Of a stretch of DNA of 64,000 nt, positions 9,103 to 20,378 are shown in pieces. A program made the position numbers and the translations under genes. The notes under the pieces are model-generated. The model did no database searches, was not told the DNA's origin, and saw only the letters and a program-made list of their open reading frames with translations. The stretch is taken from positions 1 through 64,000 of the forward strand of contig JAFTRI010000037.1 in NCBI GenBank assembly GCA_017462345.1, written 5' to 3'. The stretch comes from Muribaculaceae bacterium. GTDB taxonomy: Bacteria > Bacteroidota > Bacteroidia > Bacteroidales > Muribaculaceae. The first letter of the stretch is position 1; each line of letters starts with the position of its first letter.

Positions 9103-9987
9103 TTAATTCTTAATCTGTCCGCCAACTATATCAAGCAACTCATTTGTAATACTTTGTTGACGCAGTTTATTGTATTCAAGCTGCAACTGCTCAAGCAATT
9201 TCTTGGCATTGTCGTTTGCACTCTGCATAGCCATGACACGAGCCGCCTGCTCCGATGCCCTGTTTTCAGTAAACACCTCCTGCATCACCGACAACAGGAA
9301 CAATGGTAATACCGACGTGAATATCCTCGTGGCATCCGGTTCAAAAATATACGGGCGAGACTGTGTTCTTCCCTTTGCCTCACCAAAAGCCTCTTGAACC
9401 ACAGGCAACAATTGTTCAACTTTAAGCACTTGCCGGCTGACACTCTTGAAATTCATATACAGGAAATCGACTCTGTCCACTTCCCCACTGAGGAATCTGT
9501 CCTGTAGACCGGAGACAAACGATTTGACAGCCGCTCCGCTCGATTTTGAGTCCACTCCACAATCGTCGACAACACGGATAGAACTCGTGACCAGTTTTTT
9601 CACCTGCTTGGACATCTTGGATCCAACAGGATAAATGTCAATCGCCACATCCGGTCCAAAACTGGTCTTGTAATCAGCGATTCTTTCTACTAACTGCCTG
9701 AAAATATTCACATTGTATGCGCCGCAAAGCCCATCGTCAGAGCCAAACACGACAACTCCTACACGCTTAACTTCACGAGCCACAAGCAGTGGAGACGAAA
9801 ACTGGGCATCGGCCGACAGTAGATTTTCTATGATAGTCTCTACCTGCTGACGAAAAGGCATAAGACGTTTCAATGCCTGTTCTGCCTTATGCATTTTGGC
9901 CGATGAAATCATTTTCATCGCTCCGGTAATCTTCTCCGAAGATGCCACCGAACCTATTCGTCCTTTCAGATCTCGTAATGTTGCCAT
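9103..9987 (-). CDS. atpG: ATP synthase gamma subunit
   Basis: Gamma is the central rotor shaft of F1. The 294-residue protein begins MATLRDLKGRIGSVASSEKI, the family's N-terminal coiled-coil helix with the conserved KITGAMKMIS segment, and ends with the matching C-terminal helix RQQSITNELLDIVGG. The middle GVVVFGSDDGLCGAYNVNIF is the conserved Rossmann-like core. It is the last atp gene; nuoI follows after 37 nt. Length is normal for Bacteroidetes gamma subunits. Confidence 0.95.
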   Translation of the reverse strand: MATLRDLKGRIGSVASSEKITGAMKMISSAKMHKAEQALKRLMPFRQQVETIIENLLSADAQFSSPLLVAREVKRVGVVVFGSDDGLCGAYNVNIFRQLVERIADYKTSFGPDVAIDIYPVGSKMSKQVKKLVTSSIRVVDDCGVDSKSSGAAVKSFVSGLQDRFLSGEVDRVDFLYMNFKSVSRQVLKVEQLLPVVQEAFGEAKGRTQSRPYIFEPDATRIFTSVLPLFLLSVMQEVFTENRASEQAARVMAMQSANDNAKKLLEQLQLEYNKLRQQSITNELLDIVGGQIKN

Positions 9988-10005
9988 TCAGAAAACGATT
10001 TTTCT

Positions 10006-11580
10006 TTAGTTATAGCGACTTGATATCTCCCGGGCAGCCGAAGTCAATTTGGAGGTAACATCATCGGTCAACTGACCACGCTTTATCTCCTCAAGGACAT
10101 CCTCTTGGTATTTGGCACGCAACAGCTGGATAAACTGGGCTTCAAACTCCGCCACCTTGTCCATAGGGACATTTTCAAGCAATCCCTTGGTCCCGCAATA
10201 TATGACAGCGACCTCCTCCTCCACAGCAACCGGATGGTACTGGGGCTGGATAAGCAGACGCTCGTTCTTGCGCCCTTTGTCGATCACACGCGCTGTAACC
10301 GGATCCATATCACCGCCGAATTTAGTGAACGACTCAAGTTCACGGAATTGGGCCTGATCAATCTTCAACGTTCCGGCAACTTTTTTCATTGACTTAATCT
10401 GGGCACTGCCACCGACACGCGACACGGACAGTCCCACATTGATTGCTGGACGGATACCGCGGTTAAACAATGCTGTTTCAAGGAAAATCTGTCCGTCAGT
10501 AATCGAGATTACATTTGTCGGTATATATGCTGAAACGTCTCCGGCCTGCGTCTCGATAATGGGAAGTGCAGTCAGAGAGCCTCCCCCTTTCACTATCGGC
10601 TTCAGTGCGTCAGGGAGGTCATTCATGTTGGATGCCACCTCCTGATTGTCAATAATCTTGGCGGCACGTTCAAGCAGACGTGAATGCAGATAGAAAATAT
10701 CACCAGGATAGGCTTCACGACCTGACGGACGTTTCAGAATCAATGAAATTTCACGATAGGCAACTGCCTGTTTTGAAAGATCGTCATACACGATAAGCGC
10801 ATCACGCCCGGTATCTCTTATGTACTCCCCGATAGCGACCCCGGCAAAAGGCGAATAGTAGCGCATCGCAGCCGAGTCAGAAGCCGTAGCAGCCACAACA
10901 ACAGTATAGTCAAGAGCTCCATGTTGGCGCAAAGTCTCAACAGTAGCGGCTACCGACGAAGCCTTCTGGCCGATAGCGACATAGATACAATACACGGGCT
11001 TACCCTCTTCAAAATTTTTCCGCTGGTTAATGATCGTATCGATAGCAATTGCGGTCTTGCCTATCTGGCGGTCACCGATAATCAACTCGCGCTGACCGCG
11101 ACCAATGGGAACCATCGAGTCAACAGCCTTGATACCGGTCTGCAACGGCTGCTTTACAGGTTGGCGGAAAATAACACCGGGAGCCTTGCGTTCAAGAGGC
11201 ATGAGTAACCGTTCGCCTACGATAGGACCTCTGCCGTCAATAGGCTCGCCCAATACATTGATGACACGTCCCAAGAGTCCTTCGCCCACAGGGATTGAAG
11301 CAATATCGCCGGTACGGCGCACAGTCATGTTCTCGGTAACTTTGTCAACATTGTTAAGCAATATCACGCCGACGTTGCTTTCTTCAAGGTTCATTGCAAC
11401 GCCCTTAACGCCGTTCTCAAACTCTACAAGCTCGTTGGCGCGCACTTTATCAAGTCCATATACGTGGGCAACACCGTCACCTACCTCAAGGACCGTACCA
11501 ACTTCTTCAAACGAAACCTTTGTGTTTACGTTCTCAAGCTGTTTTTTTAATACTTCCGAAATCTCGCTTGGGTTTATCAT
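10006..11580 (-). CDS. atpA: ATP synthase alpha subunit
   Basis: Alpha forms the F1 hexamer with beta and binds non-catalytic nucleotide. In the 524 residues the P-loop [15 protein letters not shown] is at about 169-183. Walker B-type [17 protein letters not shown] and the arginine-finger region [13 protein letters not shown] near residue 370 are intact, as is the ATP-synthase alpha/beta signature [13 protein letters not shown]. It lies 8 nt after atpH and 18 nt before atpG. Confidence 0.97.
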   Translation of the reverse strand: MINPSEISEVLKKQLENVNTKVSFEEVGTVLEVGDGVAHVYGLDKVRANELVEFENGVKGVAMNLEESNVGVILLNNVDKVTENMTVRRTGDIASIPVGEGLLGRVINVLGEPIDGRGPIVGERLLMPLERKAPGVIFRQPVKQPLQTGIKAVDSMVPIGRGQRELIIGDRQIGKTAIAIDTIINQRKNFEEGKPVYCIYVAIGQKASSVAATVETLRQHGALDYTVVVAATASDSAAMRYYSPFAGVAIGEYIRDTGRDALIVYDDLSKQAVAYREISLILKRPSGREAYPGDIFYLHSRLLERAAKIIDNQEVASNMNDLPDALKPIVKGGGSLTALPIIETQAGDVSAYIPTNVISITDGQIFLETALFNRGIRPAINVGLSVSRVGGSAQIKSMKKVAGTLKIDQAQFRELESFTKFGGDMDPVTARVIDKGRKNERLLIQPQYHPVAVEEEVAVIYCGTKGLLENVPMDKVAEFEAQFIQLLRAKYQEDVLEEIKRGQLTDDVTSKLTSAAREISSRYN

Positions 11581-11588
11581 TTTAATTT

Positions 11589-12134
11589 TCAGTTACTTAA
11601 AAGTTTCAAACGCAATTGTTTCAATTCATTACTGATTGTCGCATCCAGTCTCTCCGACCCAATGCTTATTGCGAAACCGCCAATCAATGAAGGGTCTACG
11701 CGATGGGTATATTCCATTGTTCCACAGCCTATATGAGACAAGACAACTGCTTTCAGACGAGTCTCATCCTCGGTATCAAGCGGCGACGCGGTCACAACCT
11801 CTACGGGATAAATCCTATTGGCCTTACGGTATATGTCGATATAAGCCAAAGCTATAGCGCGTGCCAGTCCAAGACGCTTATTTTCGGTAAGAAGCGACAT
11901 AAAACCGGCAAATGTCCCATTCTCCTTCCCGGCATTGGCGGCAGTAGTGAGCAATTCCACCTTATCGGCAGCGCTGATAAAAGGGTTACTCATAATAGTC
12001 TGTAGCGACTCCGCTTCGGAAAAACTGCCGACAAGATTCTTCATCAAGCCATACATCTTCTCCGACTCACCCCTTTCCATGGCAAACCCATAGAATGCTT
12101 TTGCATATCGACGTGGTATAAGACCTTCGTTCAT
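11589..12134 (-). CDS. atpH: ATP synthase delta subunit
   Basis: Delta sits on top of F1 and joins it to the peripheral stalk b subunits. The 181-residue protein has the family's N-terminal helical domain ([18 protein letters not shown]) and the C-terminal signature around [20 protein letters not shown] near residues 145-165. It is separated by 6 nt from atpF and 8 nt from atpA, in the canonical FHAG order. Confidence 0.93.
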   Translation of the reverse strand: MNEGLIPRRYAKAFYGFAMERGESEKMYGLMKNLVGSFSEAESLQTIMSNPFISAADKVELLTTAANAGKENGTFAGFMSLLTENKRLGLARAIALAYIDIYRKANRIYPVEVVTASPLDTEDETRLKAVVLSHIGCGTMEYTHRVDPSLIGGFAISIGSERLDATISNELKQLRLKLLSN

Positions 12135-12140
12135 TGCGTT

Positions 12141-12638
12141 TTAGTTTTTATTCTCTATTTCATCAAGCAGCGTATTCACCAGTTTGGTCTGGGCTTTATC
12201 ATCAGCCAAACGGTTTCTTACAACCTTTGATGCTATATCAAGTGCAAACGAGCTTACCTCATTTCTGAAATTTTGCTCTGCTTCTTTTCGAGCCTGTTCG
12301 ATAGACACCTTTGCGGCATCCATCACCTTCTGAGCCTCTTTCTGAGCCGCGCCACGTGCCTCTTCGATAATTTGAGTCTTCATGCGGTCAGCCTCACGAA
12401 GCATTTCAGCCTGTTGACGCCGCGCGTCTGCAATATACTTATCCGCCTCTTCTCGGGCATGGTCAAGCTGCTCTTTAGCATTCTGAGCGTACTCCACACC
12501 CTTGTCGATGAGGTCGGCCCGACCGTCTATTCCTTTTATTATCACCGGCCATGCAAATTTCCACAATACTATGAAAAGCACGGCAAACGATAAGAACATC
12601 CAGAATATCAGGCCAAGTTCAGGCGTGAATAGTTCCAT
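12141..12638 (-). CDS. atpF: ATP synthase b subunit (peripheral stalk)
   Basis: Subunit b anchors the peripheral stalk in the membrane. One N-terminal span (LGLIFWMFLSFAVLFIVLWKF, about residues 8-28) is followed by a long, highly charged, Ala-rich coiled coil to the C-terminus, with no interruption. The 165-residue length is standard for a homodimeric b subunit; no second b' gene is present. It is 18 nt after atpE. Confidence 0.94.
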   Translation of the reverse strand: MELFTPELGLIFWMFLSFAVLFIVLWKFAWPVIIKGIDGRADLIDKGVEYAQNAKEQLDHAREEADKYIADARRQQAEMLREADRMKTQIIEEARGAAQKEAQKVMDAAKVSIEQARKEAEQNFRNEVSSFALDIASKVVRNRLADDKAQTKLVNTLLDEIENKN

Positions 12639-12656
12639 ACTGACAACAGCTTGCTA

Positions 12657-12914
<258 letters not shown>

Positions 12915-12928
12915 TTATTTATTGTTAA

Positions 12929-13999
12929 TTATAATTTATTTTCAATCATCTGTGTTTCATCATGATGCGGATTTTCCTGAGCCAATGAGATGAATATTGT
13001 GGACAGCATCGTAAACACGTATGCCTGAATAAAACTCACAAGCACATCTATCAGCAACATGAATATCGAGAATATCACCGACACCACCGTTGTCGCTCCT
13101 GTAACTGCCGCTCCCATCGGGGCAAAGATGAAAATGAGCATTGTCAAGACTATCACAATCATGTGTCCACCCATCATATTGGCAAACAGACGCACCGTCA
13201 AGGCTGCCGGCTTGGTAAACATTCCAAACACCTCTATAATCGGCATGATGGGAATAGGGAATTTCAGCCAGATGGGTACATCGGGCCAAAACACATCTTT
13301 CCAATAATGCTTTGTCCCGAAAATATTTGTCACAAGGAAAGTCATTACAGCCAGAACCATTGTAACAGCAATATTTCCCGTAAGATTCGCACCACCGGGG
13401 AAGATGACAATCAATCCCAGCAAGTTCATCACAAAAATAAAGAAAAACACTGTCAACAAGTAGGGGGCAAACCTCCGGGCGTTCTCCTTTAGAGTGGACT
13501 TGATGACTCCCTCATAAACAAACGCGATAAGAGACTCTATAGCCCCGACACACTTGCGGGGAGCCTTATACCCGTTACGTCTGTACCATCGTGCCACACT
13601 GAACACACAGGCACACACAACTGCCATTGAGATAAACAGCGCCAGCACATTCTTTGTAATCGACAAATCAAGTGGACGATATTCAACTCCGTCGGCATCA
13701 CGACCTACTATCTTGCCATTATAGCCTCCACCCTCTGCAATGTAGAACCCGTCGTAAACCTCACCATGAGCCACACGAGAAGAACTGAAACAATGCCAAT
13801 CTCCATCATTATCCCGAACAATGACAGGCAATGGAATACGATGGTGATGAGAAAACGGTACTTCCCATCCATATCCGTCGCCCAGATGATGGAAGATCGT
13901 CTCTTTAATCTTCAATTCGCCATCTTCCGAAGCGCTCACTCTCGATGGTGCGATAACCGTCGAAAGCAGAATCATCATTATGAGAAATACTTTTTTCAT
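12929..13999 (-). CDS. atpB: ATP synthase a subunit with N-terminal periplasmic extension
   Basis: Subunit a forms the proton half-channels against the c ring. In the 356 residues the essential arginine is Arg270 in LTVRLFANMMGGHM. Unlike the roughly 270-residue E. coli protein, this one starts with a signal peptide (residues 1-23) and a soluble segment of about 90 residues rich in His and aromatic residues before the first conserved span. I know such an extension from Bacteroidetes a subunits. The ATG at 13999 follows the atpC stop by a single base, so translation is probably coupled. The C-terminal tail is short and charged. Confidence 0.95.
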   Translation of the reverse strand: MKKVFLIMMILLSTVIAPSRVSASEDGELKIKETIFHHLGDGYGWEVPFSHHHRIPLPVIVRDNDGDWHCFSSSRVAHGEVYDGFYIAEGGGYNGKIVGRDADGVEYRPLDLSITKNVLALFISMAVVCACVFSVARWYRRNGYKAPRKCVGAIESLIAFVYEGVIKSTLKENARRFAPYLLTVFFFIFVMNLLGLIVIFPGGANLTGNIAVTMVLAVMTFLVTNIFGTKHYWKDVFWPDVPIWLKFPIPIMPIIEVFGMFTKPAALTVRLFANMMGGHMIVIVLTMLIFIFAPMGAAVTGATTVVSVIFSIFMLLIDVLVSFIQAYVFTMLSTIFISLAQENPHHDETQMIENKL

Positions 14000-14000
14000 A

Positions 14001-14234
14001 CTAATATATGCACACCGACACTACATTATTATCGACATCGACCAGACCGCCGGAAATCTCCATCTCCGAACGCTTGTCTCCCTCATCATACACGATTTTT
14101 CCGGGGATAAGTGTCGAGATCAGAGAAGCATGGCTATTGAGAACCGTAAACGCACCTTTTTCACCGGGAAGCGTAACAAGTTCCACCTCACCCGAAAACA
14201 GGATATCCTCTGCCGATATTATATTAAGTGTCAT
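14001..14234 (-). CDS. atpC: ATP synthase epsilon subunit, short form
   Basis: The protein is 77 residues, only the N-terminal beta-sandwich of epsilon (TLPGEKGAFTVLNSHASLIS is the conserved core). The C-terminal two-helix domain that gives auto-inhibition in E. coli and Bacillus epsilon is absent. Short epsilons are usual in Bacteroidetes, so this is not a truncation by mutation. The consequence, by inference, is that ATP hydrolysis is not restrained by an epsilon hairpin here. It sits 19 nt after atpD and 1 nt before atpB. Confidence 0.9.
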   Translation of the reverse strand: MTLNIISAEDILFSGEVELVTLPGEKGAFTVLNSHASLISTLIPGKIVYDEGDKRSEMEISGGLVDVDNNVVSVCIY

Positions 14235-14253
14235 GTTCTGTTTCTGTTATTTT

Positions 14254-15801
<1,548 letters not shown>

Positions 15802-15809
15802 TCACTAGC

Positions 15810-16886
15810 TTAAAAATGCAGACCGTAAACGATCACAAGCACCATAAGCACAAGATTGAACAAGTTGATGGGAAGCAGATATTTCCACTCAAGATTAAGC
15901 AACTGGTCGATACGCAGACGGGGGAATGTCCATTTAAACCAGATAATCACAAACGAGAGTGCAATCGCCTTGCCTATAAACCATACCACTGAAGGGATGA
16001 AATCCATCACAGCGTTAAAACCGTCCCATCCGGGAATGTGGAGTGGCATCCACCCTCCGAAGAAAAGCAATGTTGCAACCCCAGAGACAATGAACAGATT
16101 AAGGTATTCGGCAAGATAGAAAAATCCGAAATGAATACCCGAATATTCCGTATGATAACCCGCCGTCAACTCACTTTCTGCCTCGGGGAGGTCAAACGGG
16201 CCACGGTTGGTCTCGGCAGTACCTGCTATAAGATAAATCACAAAAGCAATGATTGCAGGAATATGTCCCGAGAAAATGAACCACAAATCCTTCTGTTCTT
16301 CTACGATACCGGTCACTGACATCGTTCCGGCAAAAGCGACCATTGTAAGCACCGATAGGCCGATTGAAAGTTCGTAACTCACCATCTGGGCTCCGGAACG
16401 CAAAGCACCGATAAGAGTAAACTTGTTGTTACTTGACCATCCTGCAAGCAGAATACCGAGGACTCCGATGGATGATACTGCAATAAGGAAGAAGATACCT
16501 ATATTGAAATCAAGTATCTGCAATCCGTTACCCCACGGTAATACCGCAAATGACAACATTGATGCTATTATCACTAAATAAGGAGCAAGTGCAAACAGGA
16601 ATCTATCGATATGCTTCAACCGTATGACCTCCTTGATGAGCATCTTGAACATGTCGGCAAACGACTGCAACAAACCCATCGGCCCCACACGGTTCGGTCC
16701 AAGACGGCACTGGAACGCGGCACACACCTTACGTTCGAAATAGATATAAAACAATGCCAATAAGGCATATACCAATAGGAGAGCGACACCTATGGCCACG
16801 CACTCTACCGTCGTTGCAAGCCAACCCGGCATGACTGAGAGCAATAGTTCATGAATCCAATTGGTTATAACTGATAAGTCGTACAT
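15810..16886 (-). CDS. nuoH: Complex I subunit H
   Basis: NuoH forms the quinone-access chamber between the membrane and peripheral arms. The 358-residue protein has eight or nine spans. Visible motifs are [20 protein letters not shown] near residue 48, which is complex I subunit 1 signature 1, and [20 protein letters not shown] near residue 225, signature 2, with the acidic residues lining the quinone channel. It is 31 nt after nuoCD. In this window its 3' neighbour is atpD rather than nuoI. Confidence 0.96.
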   Translation of the reverse strand: MYDLSVITNWIHELLLSVMPGWLATTVECVAIGVALLLVYALLALFYIYFERKVCAAFQCRLGPNRVGPMGLLQSFADMFKMLIKEVIRLKHIDRFLFALAPYLVIIASMLSFAVLPWGNGLQILDFNIGIFFLIAVSSIGVLGILLAGWSSNNKFTLIGALRSGAQMVSYELSIGLSVLTMVAFAGTMSVTGIVEEQKDLWFIFSGHIPAIIAFVIYLIAGTAETNRGPFDLPEAESELTAGYHTEYSGIHFGFFYLAEYLNLFIVSGVATLLFFGGWMPLHIPGWDGFNAVMDFIPSVVWFIGKAIALSFVIIWFKWTFPRLRIDQLLNLEWKYLLPINLFNLVLMVLVIVYGLHF

Positions 16887-16917
16887 AATCTATTATAATT
16901 ACTATATTTTTCTTTGT

Positions 16918-18546
16918 TTAGCGGTCGATGTCAGGAACGATATAGTCAAGCGAACCTCCTATCGTAATCAAATCGGCAATTTTGCTGCCGCGAGTCAAAT
17001 GATCCACGACATTGGCAAGTGGCAGACACGGAGGAGCGAGCTTCAACCTCGCAGGTGATGTACCGCCATCGCTTTCGATATACACACCGAACACTCCACG
17101 ACAACCTTCCACCATCTGGAACCAATGGCCGGCAGGAAGTTTGATGACCTTAGGCACTTTCACGCAATATTCGCCCTCCGGAATATTATCGATAAGCTGC
17201 TCTATGATACGAGCCGACTGCTCCATCTCTGCTATACGCAACTTGGTGCGGGACATCGAGTCACCTTCGGTATAGACAACTTCTTCAAAATCAAGTTCTC
17301 CGTAGATACTGTAAGGATGAGTCTTGCGTACATCACAAGCCCAGCCCGATGCTCGTCCTGAAGGACCCGTGACTCCGTAGGATATTGCATCCTCACGACT
17401 TAGCGACCCGACATTTTCGAGACGGCCCTTTGCAATGACATTACCGATAAACAGCTTGTTATATTCTTTGATATTGGCAGGCAACACTGCAAGCAACGCC
17501 TTCACATCCTTAACGAAATCGGGATGCAGATCCTGCATCACACCCCCTATGCATCCATAGTTGAATGTCATGCGTGCACCGCAGGTACGTTCCATTATAT
17601 CAAGAATCTGTTCACGTACGCGCAATGTGTAGAACAGCATTGTCGTCGCCCCCAAGTCCATGCAATAAGTCCCGAGGAACAGACAGTGAGAAGCTATACG
17701 GGCAAGCTCATCCATCAGCACTCTTATGACTTGTGCCCGGCGGGATATTTCTATCCCCAATGCCTTTTCATAGACCATACATAAAGCATGGTGATAATGG
17801 TGACCGGAAAAATAGTCCATTCGATCCATAAAATGGAGTGTCTGAGGATAAGTCAGTCCTTCACACAACTTCTCGATACCACGATGGATATACCCTGAAT
17901 AGAAATCGATCTTCTTGATCGTCTCACCGTCTACAGCAGTACGGAAACGCAACACTCCGTGAGTTGCGGGATGCTGCGGACCTATATTCACGACAAAGTC
18001 ATTGGGTTCGAATAATGTTATCGTTTTCTTCTCTACCTTTCCGTTTTCGTTCTCTACGTAAGTATATGTGACATCCTCCTGCCGTTCGTTCTCTCGGGGG
18101 ACAGGATTATTCTCAGGACTCATATCATAGTCCTTACGCAGCGGATAGCCCTTCCAGTCTATACTGAGGAACAGGCGGCGCATGTCAGGATTATTTATAA
18201 AAATAATTCCGAAGAAATCATACACTTCACGTTCGTATACCGTTGCAATATTCCATACATCAGACACACTGTGAAGCATCGGATTTTCACGGTCTTCGGT
18301 AGTCACCTTGACTGAAATTTGCACATTATCCGTTGTCGAGCGGAGATAATATACACATCCGAATTTATCCTTCCAGTCCATACCCACAATCGTCACAAGA
18401 TAATCAAAATGCAGGTCGGCATCCTCTTTCAAGCATTTTGCCAAGTCATGCCACTTGGCATCGGGAATATTTACCAATAGTATTTCACCTTCCTCAAATG
18501 TCGCATCGGGAAATAGCTTGGTTATTTTTTCCTGAATATTTGCCAT
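16918..18546 (-). CDS. nuoC: Complex I fused subunit CD
   Basis: NuoC and NuoD are one polypeptide (NuoCD), as in E. coli and Bacteroides. The NuoC-type domain spans about residues 1-140 (VTTEDRENPMLHSVSDVWN and YEREVYDFFGI are conserved). The NuoD domain follows (NIGPQHPATHGVLRF near 185, HRGIEKLCEG, and a C-terminal GGSLDYIVPDIDR). NuoD contributes to the quinone site together with NuoB. I chose the ATG at 18546 (MANIQEK), which gives 542 residues; an ATG at 18582 and a TTG at 18600 overlapping nuoB are in frame upstream but add residues not typical of the family. Confidence 0.94.
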   Translation of the reverse strand: MANIQEKITKLFPDATFEEGEILLVNIPDAKWHDLAKCLKEDADLHFDYLVTIVGMDWKDKFGCVYYLRSTTDNVQISVKVTTEDRENPMLHSVSDVWNIATVYEREVYDFFGIIFINNPDMRRLFLSIDWKGYPLRKDYDMSPENNPVPRENERQEDVTYTYVENENGKVEKKTITLFEPNDFVVNIGPQHPATHGVLRFRTAVDGETIKKIDFYSGYIHRGIEKLCEGLTYPQTLHFMDRMDYFSGHHYHHALCMVYEKALGIEISRRAQVIRVLMDELARIASHCLFLGTYCMDLGATTMLFYTLRVREQILDIMERTCGARMTFNYGCIGGVMQDLHPDFVKDVKALLAVLPANIKEYNKLFIGNVIAKGRLENVGSLSREDAISYGVTGPSGRASGWACDVRKTHPYSIYGELDFEEVVYTEGDSMSRTKLRIAEMEQSARIIEQLIDNIPEGEYCVKVPKVIKLPAGHWFQMVEGCRGVFGVYIESDGGTSPARLKLAPPCLPLANVVDHLTRGSKIADLITIGGSLDYIVPDIDR

Positions 18547-18596
18547 ATCTAATAATATCTTTTTCTTATTAATAACTTCCATGTGACGTCTTGTAA

Positions 18597-19202
18597 TCAA
18601 TCGTATGATTCTTCAGGATGAGCAGCTAAAAACTCCTCGATTTTTTCCTTACGGTTCACACCACCAAAGAATTTCTCCACCTTCATCTTACGGGACAACT
18701 GCATGATAGCATAAATCATCGCTTCGGGGCGGGGCGGACAACCGGGCAGATAGACATCAACCGGAACAATTTCGTCAATACCCTTAACCACATGATAGGA
18801 GTTGCGGAACGGACCGCCGGAAATAGCACAGCTTCCGGTAGCGATAACATATTTCGGCTCGGCAAGTTGATCATACAATCGGCGCATCACAGGTGCCATA
18901 CGGTGAACAATAGTACCGGCGACCATCATAAAGTCGGCCTGACGGGGTGACGAACGCGCAACTTCCCAGCCGAAACGTGCCATGTCGTAGCGTGCTGCAC
19001 CGAGCGAAACAAATTCAATACCACAACAGCTGGTCGCGAATGTCAGCGGCCATATTGAATTAGAGCGTCCCCAGTTAATAAGCTTATCAAACGAACCCAC
19101 AATAACATTTGTTCCATTCGCCTTCAGTTCTTCAACGAGTTGCTCGATATATTCGTTGTCTTTCCATGCCTCATAGGGCATACTTTTGGTTGTTACTTCC
19201 AT
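18597..19202 (-). CDS. nuoB: Complex I subunit B (cluster N2)
   Basis: NuoB holds the terminal 4Fe-4S cluster N2 that reduces quinone. All four ligands are visible: the tandem Cys pair in FATSCCGIEF near residue 58, Cys in ATGSCAISGG near 122, and Cys in YLPGCPPRPEA near 152. The 201-residue length is normal. Its start overlaps the 3' end of nuoA by 10 nt, so the two are probably translationally coupled. Confidence 0.96.
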   Translation of the reverse strand: MEVTTKSMPYEAWKDNEYIEQLVEELKANGTNVIVGSFDKLINWGRSNSIWPLTFATSCCGIEFVSLGAARYDMARFGWEVARSSPRQADFMMVAGTIVHRMAPVMRRLYDQLAEPKYVIATGSCAISGGPFRNSYHVVKGIDEIVPVDVYLPGCPPRPEAMIYAIMQLSRKMKVEKFFGGVNRKEKIEEFLAAHPEESYD

Positions 19203-19570
19203 TCAAGAGCTCCTTTCCGCCAGGCATAAACAAGACCCAACACTAAAATTCCGAAAAATACTGCGATACCGACCAATCCGTCTACCCCCAATTCCTTCAC
19301 ACGCACGGCCCAGGGAAACAGGAATACGGTCTCGACATCAAACATCAAGAACAGGATCGCATAAAGGTAATAGCCCACCTTGAATTGCGACATACTCTCT
19401 CCGCGGGTAGGGATACCGCATTCGTATGCCTCCCCTTTCTGCGGGTTAAACGACCGGGGAGCAATAAGTCCGGCAACCCATAACGCAGCAGCGACAAGCG
19501 CGACACCGGTCAGTGCAGCTACCACCGCAAGCGTCGAGTTCTGAATACCAAAAATCTCTAATGATACCAT
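19193..19570 (-). CDS. nuoA: Complex I subunit A; first gene of the nuo/atp operon
   Basis: NuoA is a three-span subunit near the quinone chamber. The 125-residue protein has three hydrophobic helices and the conserved loop KGEAYECGIPTRGESMSQFK; family members carry a Cys-Gly in this loop that reports the active/deactive state in mitochondria. The third helix block FDVETVFLFPWAV is the subunit 3 signature. It is the promoter-proximal gene of an 18-gene minus-strand run reaching 2711. No nuoE, nuoF or nuoG gene occurs anywhere in the window. Confidence 0.95.
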   Translation of the reverse strand: MVSLEIFGIQNSTLAVVAALTGVALVAAALWVAGLIAPRSFNPQKGEAYECGIPTRGESMSQFKVGYYLYAILFLMFDVETVFLFPWAVRVKELGVDGLVGIAVFFGILVLGLVYAWRKGALEWK

Positions 19571-19700
19571 ATTTACGATTTATAATTTTCTTCTCTTATC
19601 AACAAGCACAATGCAACCACCCGGCAGCCAACCGCCTAACAGTCACATCAATAGCATCAAATACTTTTCAAAAGCGTACATTCTCACGCTTTTGCAACTG

Positions 19701-19708
19701 CAAATATA
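19701..19708 (-). promoter_or_regulatory. Candidate -7 promoter element of the nuo/atp operon
   Basis: TATATTTG on the minus strand matches TAnnTTTG. It predicts a 5' leader of about 125 nt before nuoA at 19570. A -33 partner is weak (only a TTG at 19721-19723, too close). The intervening leader, 19571-19700, holds no reading frame or hairpin I could support. Confidence 0.45.
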
Positions 19709-19803
19709 GTTAATTTATCGCAATACCACACACCATTTTTATCCTTTTTATTTCTCCCTTTTTTCTCAAAAAGTAGACGTATTCCCCCTCATACATTAAG
19801 CAC

Positions 19804-19840
19804 AAAAAAAGTGGTACAGCCTGCCGCATAGCTGTACCAC
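19804..19840 (-). terminator. Intrinsic terminator of the TonB receptor/lipoprotein operon
   Basis: A perfect 10-bp stem GTGGTACAGC (19811-19820 with 19831-19840) with a 10-nt loop. Read on the minus strand it is followed by GTG-free T-tract TTTTTTT (positions 19810-19804). It lies 19 nt beyond the stop of the lipoprotein gene. Confidence 0.85.
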
Positions 19841-19858
19841 TCCGTTATCGTCAATTCC

Positions 19859-20374
19859 TCAATCTACCGTCGTAGGGACAGTCAGAGCCACACTCACCGA
19901 CCAACGGCCGGCACACGTGAACTTCAGATAGCCACCTTCCGCAAATGACACATCGGCACTAAGAGAAGTAATCACGTATGAAGGATAAGGGGTGTCGGCA
20001 ATCTCCGGAATCAGTTCATTTGACCGCAATTTATAGCCATCAGCACCTAACTCGACCGAAACATTCTTGAATTGCATGTTAAGCGGAGGCATCTTTTCTG
20101 CAAATTTCGCATTATTGATCGTTATCGTGGCTGTCGTTTTCGTATCATCAAATGCTACCTCATAAACCGACTCGGTATTGATATACGGCGAAGCCGAAGG
20201 ATCGGACTCACTCAAAGTATATACACTCGTCTCGGCTTGATAGCTGATACAATCGGGAGCCACAGACGCCTCAGGCACAGCCGGCACTACCGGCTCTTCA
20301 TCATCACTGCACGATGACACCAGCACTGGTGCCAATGCCACAAAAAAGATAAACAATGGTTTTAATCGTTTCAT
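19859..20374 (-). CDS. Lipoprotein of unknown function, partner of TonB receptor
   Basis: I do not recognise the family. The 171-residue protein starts with a type II signal peptide, lipobox VSSC with Cys at about residue 22, followed by an acidic SDDEE stretch, a pattern compatible with surface-exported Bacteroidetes lipoproteins. The rest is predicted beta-rich with many Thr, Ser and Val and no enzyme motif. It starts 4 nt after the stop of the TonB-dependent receptor gene, so both are cotranscribed, and ends at a strong terminator. A role as a surface ligand-binding partner of the receptor is inference from position. Confidence 0.7.
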   Translation of the reverse strand: MKRLKPLFIFFVALAPVLVSSCSDDEEPVVPAVPEASVAPDCISYQAETSVYTLSESDPSASPYINTESVYEVAFDDTKTTATITINNAKFAEKMPPLNMQFKNVSVELGADGYKLRSNELIPEIADTPYPSYVITSLSADVSFAEGGYLKFTCAGRWSVSVALTVPTTVD

Positions 20375-20378
20375 TTTT